Source: Bacillota bacterium (GTDB lineage: Bacteria; Bacillota; Clostridia; Christensenellales; Pumilibacteraceae). Taken from it: 64,000 nt of DNA. The notes under the pieces are model-generated. The model did no database searches and was not told where the DNA came from. It saw nothing but the letters and a program-made list of their open reading frames with translations. The DNA is taken from positions 124,001 through 188,000 of the forward strand of contig WRLT01000001.1 of NCBI GenBank assembly GCA_009777485.1, in the 5' to 3' direction. The position numbers and the translations under genes are program-made. Position 1 is the stretch's first letter. Each line of letters begins with the position of its first letter. Shown here piece after piece: positions 1-7,863 of this stretch.

Positions 1-519
1 TGTAATCGACGAAAAAAGTGTCCCTAACTTGCCAGCGCGAGATGGTTTTAGCTCGCTACTCGCATCTCTCAATGCTCCAAAATATGAAATCTGTATAGCA
101 TCTAATGTATCAGCCGAAAGTGTGTTCCCTCGCACTGACCCGCCCCACGCCTCATACTTAATCCTTTCTCCGCCGCCGCTCGCTGGCACTGTATAAAATC
201 GTATATGAAACTCACCTTTTGTATTGTCTTCGGGTGTCCATATCTCAAAAAAATCAGTATGAATTTCGTCAAAATGAATATCAATCTGTGCCTCATTTGC
301 GCGTTTGCCTGCCTTGTCAATGTGAAAATCAGAAAGTGAAAAATATATGTCCTTCTTATATGTTGACACAGAAAATGCCAACCGAAGCGCATCAATAAAA
401 GCCGACTTGCCGCTGTTGTTTTCGCCAATTATGGCGTTTACGCCTTTTTTAAGTTTAGCCGTAATCCCGATAGCATCAAAAACACGAAAGTTTTTGATTT
501 CAACTTTTGATATATACAT
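1..519 (-). CDS. OLD-family ATP-dependent endonuclease-like ATPase (N-terminal part, runs off window)
   Basis: The open frame starts at an ATG at 519 and continues without a stop to base 1, giving the first 173 residues. The N-terminus is typical of RecF/OLD-type ABC ATPases: a short beta strand (MYISKVEIKNFRVF), then a Walker A box GENNSGKS at about residues 34-41, then a loop that in this family follows the first helix. The catalytic Toprim half, if present, lies outside the window, so nuclease activity cannot be confirmed. It sits 12 bases downstream of the Res-like helicase gene and is the last visible gene of the defence operon that begins at 10995. OLD-type nucleases accompany helicases in several phage-defence systems (for example GajA of Gabija), which fits this context. 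The family call is firm for the ATPase half; the exact subtype is not known. Confidence 0.85.
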   Translation of the reverse strand, partial: MYISKVEIKNFRVFDAIGITAKLKKGVNAIIGENNSGKSAFIDALRLAFSVSTYKKDIYFSLSDFHIDKAGKRANEAQIDIHFDEIHTDFFEIWTPEDNTKGEFHIRFYTVPASGGGERIKYEAWGGSVRGNTLSADTLDAIQISYFGALRDASSELKPSRAGKLGTLFSSIT

Positions 520-531
520 AGTTCTTCCTTC

Positions 532-3500
532 CTAGTCAAGCAGAACAACCTGCCCGATGTATCCTTCTTCTTGTTGGAAGAATACCCCTGCGGCGTTCCA
601 TTGCTCTTTTGTGATTTTTTTGTCGGTCATTTCTCGAATAGGTGTCGGGGAAACGATGACCGAATTGAGTATTATGTTTTTGTCGCCGAGTCGCGCTTCG
701 ATTTCCTTAATTGTCTTGTGCAAGCCGACCTTTGAGCTGTTTATGCTTTCGTTGCGCATTCCGTGCGGGTCAACAAAGGTGATGTATTGTTTGCCGCCGT
801 GAATCCGCCACATTATGAAGTCGGGATAAAAGCCGCCGTCTTCAAAGAAGCCTATGCCCTTCTTTGACTTGTTGCGGATGAGGTAAATATCCTGCCCGCT
901 AAACTCGGCGGAATGCGTTTCGATATACTTCTTTAAGTCGCGGACAAAATCCCTCTCGCTCTCGTTAAGCGCGACAGGCGAAATCTCAATCGTCGTGTTG
1001 CGCTTTGCAAGATAAAGGAACGGCGAGTATAAGAGATTTGAAAGCCCGTGAAACTCAAAATCATTCTTTATGCCGTCGAGCGTAAATGCCTGACGATTGC
1101 GCCGCGCATCAGCAAGATTATCTCTAAGATGCTTAATGAAGCCGACCATTTCGTCGTCGTCCTGCCCGTCCTCAATCGTAACGACATACTCGTCAATCAT
1201 ATTGCTCTGCTCGAATGCGCTCTCACCATCCAACAGTTCATAAGTCAAAAGCGGAGTTTCCCAGTTCTTTTTCGCGCCTGTGTATATCCTGTCGCAGTAT
1301 TCTTTAAGAAGCGCAACGCTTATCTTTTCAAATCGCGCTATGTCGCTCAAACTCCTAAACTGTGCGTCGCCTTCGGGAATGAGTAGCCTATACCAATCAT
1401 TTCTTGAAAGCAACTCCTTTATATCGGCTTTTGAGATATTGAAGTTATACCTTGCCTTTTCGTTCTTGTACCGAACAAGCTCAAAAAAGATTTTCTCGTA
1501 ATCCAAGAACGGCAAGCATTCCTTTGGCAGATGACCGACACTCTTTGTTACATCGCCCAATGCCCGCGTCCTCGAAGTCTCAAACTGAACCTTGCCGTAG
1601 CAATCAAGTTCCACAATCCCCGAAAACGACGCTGTTTTAAGCGACGGCTTTGGCGCATCCTTTTTGTAATCCACATCGTCTTTAAGTTTCAGCGCATATA
1701 ACTTCGCCCGCTTATATTTGTAGTTCATAATCGCGGGCAGCTTGATAATATACGGCGCACCACGCTCGGTCGGAACGCCTTCTTTTTCTAAATACTCCTT
1801 AAACTGCTTCATATAGTCGGCGCGGATGCCGAAAATATTCAGTGTTTCCAAAATCTGAATAAAGCGCGGTATAGTCAAATCGCTTCTATCCTTAATCAAA
1901 GCTCCGCTGCGCTTCAAGCTCATATCATAGCCTTTGAGCCTAACCCCGCGCCCGAACAACTGAATAATTTCGCTGCCTTCTGAGCGTCCGACATTCATAA
2001 GCCCCATTGTGCTGACGCGCCAACAGTTCCAGCCTTCGGTAAACTTCTTGCTGCCGATAAGCAAATTGATAGTTGAGTTCGGTTTCGTTATGCCGTCAAA
2101 CAAACTCTCAGAGAAGTCCACGCTCGCCGTGTCAAAGCCGTTTGCCTCAAATAGTTTCAACAGCTCGGCATCGTCGCCGACATTGATTACGCCAAAAGCA
2201 TCGTTGTCGCCCAAGCGCAAACGCAGTTCGCCCTGTATACCTTTTAGGTTCTCGACATGGAGAATGCCGCCCTTCGACTTGCAGTTAAACACAGCCGCTA
2301 AAATATCATCGTACAGAGCATCCGCCGCCAAGCCGCAGCTTTCTAAATATGAAAAAGCATTGCTGAAAATATCCTTGTTTTTCTTGTCAATAAGCCCCGT
2401 CTTGCCGTTTCTTATACTCTCTAAAATCGCGACAAACTTTCTGCCGTCCACTACAAAATCCTTAAAGTAAAGCATTATGTCCACGACATCGGATACCTTG
2501 CTGCCCTTGTCTGTCCGCACAGCGTTTACGCTCGCGCCAACAAAAACAAATAACGGGTTCTCTAAATTAAAGGCGTTGAAGCCTTCGCGGCTGTCGAGAT
2601 ACAACCGCTTTTGCTGATAATAAGTTACCAAACAAGCCGTCAAATAGGTGTCCCTTAACCTCGTGTTTGTATCGTCTGCCAAGTTGATAATATTGTAATC
2701 CTTGCCGTAGCCGTCGGAGTAAAAGTATTTGTAGGAATAGTCAAACAAGATACATTTTGCATACTCGTCAACAAGCTCCCTGTTGCCCGAAACCGCCTGC
2801 CCGAATGTAGCCGAATACTCAAACGAAAACCCGTCCCTACAAAGCTCATTTCTGAACTTGTACCAAATGTCGCCGCTCGCGCCCCTGTGCCCCTCGTCAA
2901 CAAACACGACATTGCTACTTCCAAACCGCGAAACCGCAACGGTTTTTTGCCCGTCCTTGTCGCCGAGCTTGGTGTTCTCGATAACATGGATAGCATCCCT
3001 TTCGGCAAACATCATGCTCTCGTCTTTTTGATAAACCTTTGCTCTAATGTTTGAAAGCGTAAAATCCTCACGATGTTGGTTTGACAAGCCTTCCTTCGGC
3101 GTAAGCAAAATAAAAATACCGTCTTTTTTGCCCTTTGTGTAATGCAAATATTGATGATAATTTATGTGCATCAAAAGCGTTTTGCCGCTGCCCGTTGCAT
3201 TCCATAGCGCAATCTTGTTTAAGTCTTCCCTCTTGTATCTGCTAATCGCGTCGTTAGGGTATTGCATATTGAAGCTATCCACAAACTCGTTAATGTCTTT
3301 TAGTAGCTCGTCGCGTTCGCCAAAATAGCGGTCAAGATAATACTCGCAAAACAGCAACGACAAATACTGAAAATATTTAAGACGAATTTTCTCGCTTCGC
3401 TTGTGGTTTATTTTATCCAACGCCCGAACAATATTCAAATCGTACTCAGCAAGCCTCTGAATGTCAAACTTGATTTTGTCGCCAAGCCGACGGCTCAGTT

Positions 3501-3678
3501 CCTTAAAAAAGCCCGTGTTTCCGTCTCTATCAAGCAGCTCTAATTTTGGGCTGCGCAAACCCTGTGAAAGCTCTTTTAAGTCTTCCACGCCAAACTGCAA
3601 TAATATAAACCTGTTGAGTACGAGTTTTTGATAAAACTTTAACTCAGGTGTATTCGATTTTGCTTTTGTTTTGCTCAT
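532..3678 (-). CDS. Type III restriction enzyme (Res)-like DEAD/DEAH helicase with possible PD-(D/E)XK tail
   Basis: A 1048-residue superfamily 2 helicase. Walker A is ATGSGKT at 161-167 and the Walker B variant is DEGH at 261-264, as in Type III Res subunits rather than DEAD/DEAH proper. A C-terminal helicase lobe carries IIQLFGRGVRLKG. Near the C-terminus there is YPDFIMW followed by TFVDPHGM, which resembles a PD-(D/E)XK nuclease core in which the E-x-K element reads D-P-H. If so, the catalytic lysine has been replaced. The gene overlaps the upstream DUF2971 gene by 4 bases and is 12 bases from the OLD-like ATPase gene. The obvious partner is the long Mod-like methyltransferase two genes upstream, making a Type III-like translocase or nuclease. 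The start ATG at 3678 overlaps the preceding stop and gives a normal family N-terminus. Confidence 0.85.
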   Translation of the reverse strand: MSKTKAKSNTPELKFYQKLVLNRFILLQFGVEDLKELSQGLRSPKLELLDRDGNTGFFKELSRRLGDKIKFDIQRLAEYDLNIVRALDKINHKRSEKIRLKYFQYLSLLFCEYYLDRYFGERDELLKDINEFVDSFNMQYPNDAISRYKREDLNKIALWNATGSGKTLLMHINYHQYLHYTKGKKDGIFILLTPKEGLSNQHREDFTLSNIRAKVYQKDESMMFAERDAIHVIENTKLGDKDGQKTVAVSRFGSSNVVFVDEGHRGASGDIWYKFRNELCRDGFSFEYSATFGQAVSGNRELVDEYAKCILFDYSYKYFYSDGYGKDYNIINLADDTNTRLRDTYLTACLVTYYQQKRLYLDSREGFNAFNLENPLFVFVGASVNAVRTDKGSKVSDVVDIMLYFKDFVVDGRKFVAILESIRNGKTGLIDKKNKDIFSNAFSYLESCGLAADALYDDILAAVFNCKSKGGILHVENLKGIQGELRLRLGDNDAFGVINVGDDAELLKLFEANGFDTASVDFSESLFDGITKPNSTINLLIGSKKFTEGWNCWRVSTMGLMNVGRSEGSEIIQLFGRGVRLKGYDMSLKRSGALIKDRSDLTIPRFIQILETLNIFGIRADYMKQFKEYLEKEGVPTERGAPYIIKLPAIMNYKYKRAKLYALKLKDDVDYKKDAPKPSLKTASFSGIVELDCYGKVQFETSRTRALGDVTKSVGHLPKECLPFLDYEKIFFELVRYKNEKARYNFNISKADIKELLSRNDWYRLLIPEGDAQFRSLSDIARFEKISVALLKEYCDRIYTGAKKNWETPLLTYELLDGESAFEQSNMIDEYVVTIEDGQDDDEMVGFIKHLRDNLADARRNRQAFTLDGIKNDFEFHGLSNLLYSPFLYLAKRNTTIEISPVALNESERDFVRDLKKYIETHSAEFSGQDIYLIRNKSKKGIGFFEDGGFYPDFIMWRIHGGKQYITFVDPHGMRNESINSSKVGLHKTIKEIEARLGDKNIILNSVIVSPTPIREMTDKKITKEQWNAAGVFFQQEEGYIGQVVLLD

Positions 3679-4748
3679 ACTTCCACCCTGTCTAATTGGA
3701 ATTTTGGATTATCCATGTTAAGTTTCATTTGATATAACTTGATTCCGTTTCTTTTTGCATATTCCGTTATTTTCGCTTCTGCATCCGCTATCGCATTTTC
3801 AGATATTTTGTGTCCCAGATATATTGCCTTGGGTTTCAATGGCAAATAATTTGTCTTAGGATTTGTGCAGGCAAAAATTAGCCGCCACTCTCTTTCATAC
3901 TTCCATTTCAAAGATTTGACAATGTTTGCCTTAACAAAGAAAAACACATCGTGAGTCTGAAAGGTTACAGGAACGCCGTGATTTTTCGCAATGCTATATA
4001 GGACTCTCTCGGGAATAGCCTCCATTGCATTAAAACGGTCTTTCCTGTATATTACGGGATAAACGGCATAATCCCAACTGCTACCGCAAGGAGCTTGACA
4101 TCCTACACAAGGCGATTGCAGATTATGCAAGTCGTATTCAAGCGTGAAGCCTTTGTGCCAATCTGCATAATGACTCCACATAAGCATAGAGTCAACTGTT
4201 TCGGTAAAGCACCCGACAAAGGTTTCTGAAATAACCTGCTGATAAATTTTTTCTAATTCGTCCGCATTGCTATCGGCAAGACTCGTTATCTGCGCGATTA
4301 CGCCGCCTGATACTTCCGCCATAAATTTTGAAAAAGCCTCCGCCTCGCCTTCATTGCTTAGTAGGCTTTCCCGCATCATTGTTGCTAAATTGCCCGTATT
4401 CGGATGAATTGACAACTGGCTTGGCAACCCATTTTTCAAAAAATATTCTGTTCCTTGGACTAATTGCTCTTTGGTAACACCCGCAAACATTTTTCGTCTA
4501 CCTTGTGAATCAAAATCCACAACGCTATCAAACGGGTCGTTAAATCTCGCGGGGGTTCCAAAATACATTCTGTCATTCAAAAGCGCGTCAAGACTCCGCT
4601 CGTCGCAGCTGCGGTATCTGAACAGTCTTTTGGGTACAATCCGCCGAGCATGAGAAATCATATCAAGGTATTTTTCCTTGACCTGCGGGTCATTGCCGCT
4701 TATGACGGTTGACAGTAATTTATTTTGAAACTCGGTTTTCTTGCTCAT
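3675..4748 (-). CDS. DUF2971 family protein
   Basis: About 357 residues from the ATG at 4748. I chose it over the upstream in-frame TTG at 4769 because GAGGAA lies 3-4 bases before it. The protein matches the DUF2971 pattern: LFRYRSCDE near the N-terminus, FNDPFDSVVDF, a central LMWSHYADWHKGF block and W-x-YEREWRL towards the C-terminus. The family has no settled biochemical function but recurs in defence islands. Here it lies between the Mod-like methyltransferase and the Res-like helicase, where related operons carry a DUF4391-type small gene, so it may be a regulatory or effector component. No transmembrane segment or signal peptide is visible. The family call is good; the role is unknown. 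Confidence 0.8.
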   Translation of the reverse strand: MSKKTEFQNKLLSTVISGNDPQVKEKYLDMISHARRIVPKRLFRYRSCDERSLDALLNDRMYFGTPARFNDPFDSVVDFDSQGRRKMFAGVTKEQLVQGTEYFLKNGLPSQLSIHPNTGNLATMMRESLLSNEGEAEAFSKFMAEVSGGVIAQITSLADSNADELEKIYQQVISETFVGCFTETVDSMLMWSHYADWHKGFTLEYDLHNLQSPCVGCQAPCGSSWDYAVYPVIYRKDRFNAMEAIPERVLYSIAKNHGVPVTFQTHDVFFFVKANIVKSLKWKYEREWRLIFACTNPKTNYLPLKPKAIYLGHKISENAIADAEAKITEYAKRNGIKLYQMKLNMDNPKFQLDRVEV

Positions 4749-4755
4749 TCTTCCT

Positions 4756-7700
4756 CTATTCGTTGTCAAACATAAGGCGTTTCATTTCTTCTTCTATGAG
4801 AAGCACCTTCCAATGCTCGCTTGCCTTTTTTAGATTGGGCAGATTGTTGTCGCCGTTGACATAGATTTTGTCGTACTCGAAGTCCGTGGTGGATAGCTTG
4901 CGCTTTAACATAAAGGCATCAAGCGCGGCGTTGTCTTTGACGGTATCGCCCGTCATTTCGCGCCACACCACAAGGATTTTTTCGCCCGCAAGGTTTTTGC
5001 CTTCTATCATTTTGAATTTGTAAGAGTCGCCGTCAATAAGCTCGGCTTTGACTGCGCCGTGCGTGCCTGCCGTAAACTTCGCGTCATAGGTTGCAATTTT
5101 ATAACTGCGCTCGACGATAAGGCCTAACAGATAGTTAAATGTTTCGACCAAATCGACTTTGATTGCCTTGTTTTCGAACTTGCGCGTAATGTTGAGGGCA
5201 TAATCAAACGGCTTATCAAACTTGGCAACGGAAAGCAAACTTACCGAATCTTTCGTTTCAAAATCAAGGCAGTAGTTAAGTAAATACTCCTCCTCGATAC
5301 CGCTCGGCAAGGTTAAGGTATTATCGACAGCAATGTTGTTTAGGCTGTCCTCATAGCTTTCAAGACGAATGTACTTAAAGCAATGACTGCTGCCCTTGCG
5401 GCTAACAGGCTTGCCGTCGCGCCATCCTTTTTCAATGTATTTACCCTTGTCATCTTTGATATCCATAGAATATATAACTTTTTGAATCCGGGGTTTTATC
5501 ACAGAATCAAAGTGTTCGCCCATTTCAATGAGAATGTATTTGCGCTTTCCGCCATCATCACGATTAAGGTTAACAACCGCATGTCCCGTTGTACCAGAAC
5601 CTGCGAAGTAGTCGAGGATAGCTGCCTCTTTCCCTTGAACGCTTTTTACTGCACTCAAGCAATCTTCGAGAGTATGTACGGATTTGGGGAAATCGAATTT
5701 CTTGGTTCCAATTATGTCATTCAACACTTTTGATCCATATATATTTGCATAATAACGTTTGTCCGTCCATACCGTTTTGAAACTACCTTTTGATTTTGTT
5801 CTATGTATTTGAAAGGTACCCCCATTATTCACAACAAACAAATCACCTGCTATTTCGTCAACAGTTTCCCTTGCAAACACCCATTTGCGCTCTATCCCAT
5901 CGTCCCCGACAGGGTAGACTTCAATATAACTTTCTTTGCGAATATTCTGCAACTTTGTATGAAAATAACTATCGCAAGCATCGCCAAATCCTAAAATATT
6001 TTCGCCGTCAAGGTCTATATATATGGGGTAAAATGTGTTGCCTTGAGGATTCCTTGTGCCTGTTGGTCCCCAATCGCGAAAAGGCTCTGTTGACTTTTCG
6101 TCTTTTTCTGTTTTTCCTATAACATGTTTCAGGTTTTCAAAAAGGAAAACGGCGTATTCGTGACTATATGAAAAGTTATCGCCTTGTACACCCGCAGGAT
6201 TATGAAGAATTGTTACAACGGTTTTATTCCATGTTGCAAACATTCCGTCTAATAGCTTTTGCAAATTGAAAGCTTCATTTTCATCAATTGCGATTATTAG
6301 CGCACCTCGCTTCGTTTTAAGTTCCGAAGCCAATCGAATTCTATCTGTCATTAGCGATACCCAAGAAGAATGTTTAAAGCTATTTTTATAAAGGATTTCG
6401 CTTGATTTAGCGTTATACGGCGGATCACCATAAATGCAATCAATATTATTTTTGTATCTTTCTTTCAACAAGTTTAACGCTTGAAAATTCTCGCTGTGAA
6501 TCAGCAAGCCGTCGCAAACCTCGTCCAAGCTATCAATGCTGTCGATTAGCTTTTCCTTAAACGCTCTATCGAAAAACATTGTGTCCAATACAAGGAACGG
6601 GTTTTCTTTAAGAAACCGAACCGTCAAAGGCTTAGTAAAACCAACCGTACTACCTCCGAGCAAGTCGCCTGCCCTTGGCTTAACTTCGTCTATCGCAAAC
6701 AGCTTTACCCACTCGTCAATCTGCGCCGTATTCGCTGCGATTTCTGCATACAGCTCCTCAGGCACACGGTCAAGCGTGATGCAGTAGTTTGTTTCGTATA
6801 CAAACTTCTTTTTGAGGAACAGCTTTTTTTGAAAGTCCTCGATTTGGGCAAGAAAGGCTATGATTTTGCGCCCGATGCTGCGGATAACCTTTGCCTTGTG
6901 CAGATACTCCTGCGTTTTTGCAATATCCTGCGTGTCTATATCGTCAAGATAAACGACATCATTTTTGATAAAGAAGTCAAGCTCGCGTGTCAAAAACCTG
7001 TTCAAATCCTTGTGAATAAAATAGTCAAAGGTGTTGCGGGCTGTATAGCGTTTTAAGTTGATGCCGAGCAAACTCTTGCCGTCTCTTACATTCACGATTT
7101 CGGCAAAGTCTAAAAATTCTTTGCTCGCAACCTTCGTGAACTCCGCCACGATTTCGTCTATGTACTGCTCCTGCTTTAATGTTCCCAAGCGATACTCAAA
7201 GCGGATAATCAGCACACCGTTTTCTAAACCAAACGGAGCTTCTTTATATAGCTGAAAATAGCGGTTCTTGCCCTTGTTGTTATCCTTTTCGATTTCGGCA
7301 TCAATCAGTTTGAAGCTGACCGTTTTGCCGTATGCGGTCTTGAAAACAAAATCCCTAAAATACTCGCTTGTTTTAACATAGTATTGGTCTGCGTTAGCCC
7401 AATGCAGTTTTACCTCCTCGCCCTCGTAAGGTATAGCATAAACGCCGTCCTTGTATCGCCGCTGACTGATAAAATCGCCGTCGTCATAATAGCGGCTAAA
7501 AAAGTTTGTGAGGCTGCTGTAAATATCGGCTTCCATATCAGTGATGTTGAGCGCGGATGCAAGCTGTTTCTTTTTAGCTTCCAACTCGGCAATAGCCGCC
7601 GCCTTGACAGCCTCGCCCAACGACAGCTTTCTTGTCTCTAAGATTTGCTTGTCAATTTCGGCAATATCCGCCTGCCTGCCGCCACCCACAAGACTTTGCA

Positions 7701-7860
7701 AAAGCTCTGTGATTTGGCGCGGCAATTCCACGGACAGATACTTGTCAATCTCCGTCCGTTTTTGGTTCATTATTCTATAAATACCAAAATCCAAATCGCT
7801 GTCCCCGAATTGGAACATCTCTCTTAATTTTGCGATTAGCTCGCCTTGCTTTGCCGTCAT
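4756..7860 (-). CDS. Long Type III Mod-like site-specific DNA methyltransferase (beta class)
   Basis: A 1034-residue protein with the beta-class order of amino-methyltransferase motifs: the catalytic motif IV DPPYNAK at about 479-485 comes before the SAM-binding motif I YFAGSGTTGHAV around 740. Motif IV of this form methylates adenine N6 (or cytosine N4). Type III Mod proteins are usually 600-700 residues; this one has roughly 450 extra N-terminal residues with predicted helical and coiled-coil stretches (KQILETRKLSLGEAV) and no motif I recognise. The gap to the upstream SNF2 gene is 3 bases and the downstream DUF2971 gene starts 7 bases past its stop. Co-translation with the two helicases suggests one complex that modifies self DNA while the helicases act on unmodified DNA. 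Confidence 0.88.
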   Translation of the reverse strand: MTAKQGELIAKLREMFQFGDSDLDFGIYRIMNQKRTEIDKYLSVELPRQITELLQSLVGGGRQADIAEIDKQILETRKLSLGEAVKAAAIAELEAKKKQLASALNITDMEADIYSSLTNFFSRYYDDGDFISQRRYKDGVYAIPYEGEEVKLHWANADQYYVKTSEYFRDFVFKTAYGKTVSFKLIDAEIEKDNNKGKNRYFQLYKEAPFGLENGVLIIRFEYRLGTLKQEQYIDEIVAEFTKVASKEFLDFAEIVNVRDGKSLLGINLKRYTARNTFDYFIHKDLNRFLTRELDFFIKNDVVYLDDIDTQDIAKTQEYLHKAKVIRSIGRKIIAFLAQIEDFQKKLFLKKKFVYETNYCITLDRVPEELYAEIAANTAQIDEWVKLFAIDEVKPRAGDLLGGSTVGFTKPLTVRFLKENPFLVLDTMFFDRAFKEKLIDSIDSLDEVCDGLLIHSENFQALNLLKERYKNNIDCIYGDPPYNAKSSEILYKNSFKHSSWVSLMTDRIRLASELKTKRGALIIAIDENEAFNLQKLLDGMFATWNKTVVTILHNPAGVQGDNFSYSHEYAVFLFENLKHVIGKTEKDEKSTEPFRDWGPTGTRNPQGNTFYPIYIDLDGENILGFGDACDSYFHTKLQNIRKESYIEVYPVGDDGIERKWVFARETVDEIAGDLFVVNNGGTFQIHRTKSKGSFKTVWTDKRYYANIYGSKVLNDIIGTKKFDFPKSVHTLEDCLSAVKSVQGKEAAILDYFAGSGTTGHAVVNLNRDDGGKRKYILIEMGEHFDSVIKPRIQKVIYSMDIKDDKGKYIEKGWRDGKPVSRKGSSHCFKYIRLESYEDSLNNIAVDNTLTLPSGIEEEYLLNYCLDFETKDSVSLLSVAKFDKPFDYALNITRKFENKAIKVDLVETFNYLLGLIVERSYKIATYDAKFTAGTHGAVKAELIDGDSYKFKMIEGKNLAGEKILVVWREMTGDTVKDNAALDAFMLKRKLSTTDFEYDKIYVNGDNNLPNLKKASEHWKVLLIEEEMKRLMFDNE

Positions 7861-7863
7861 AAT

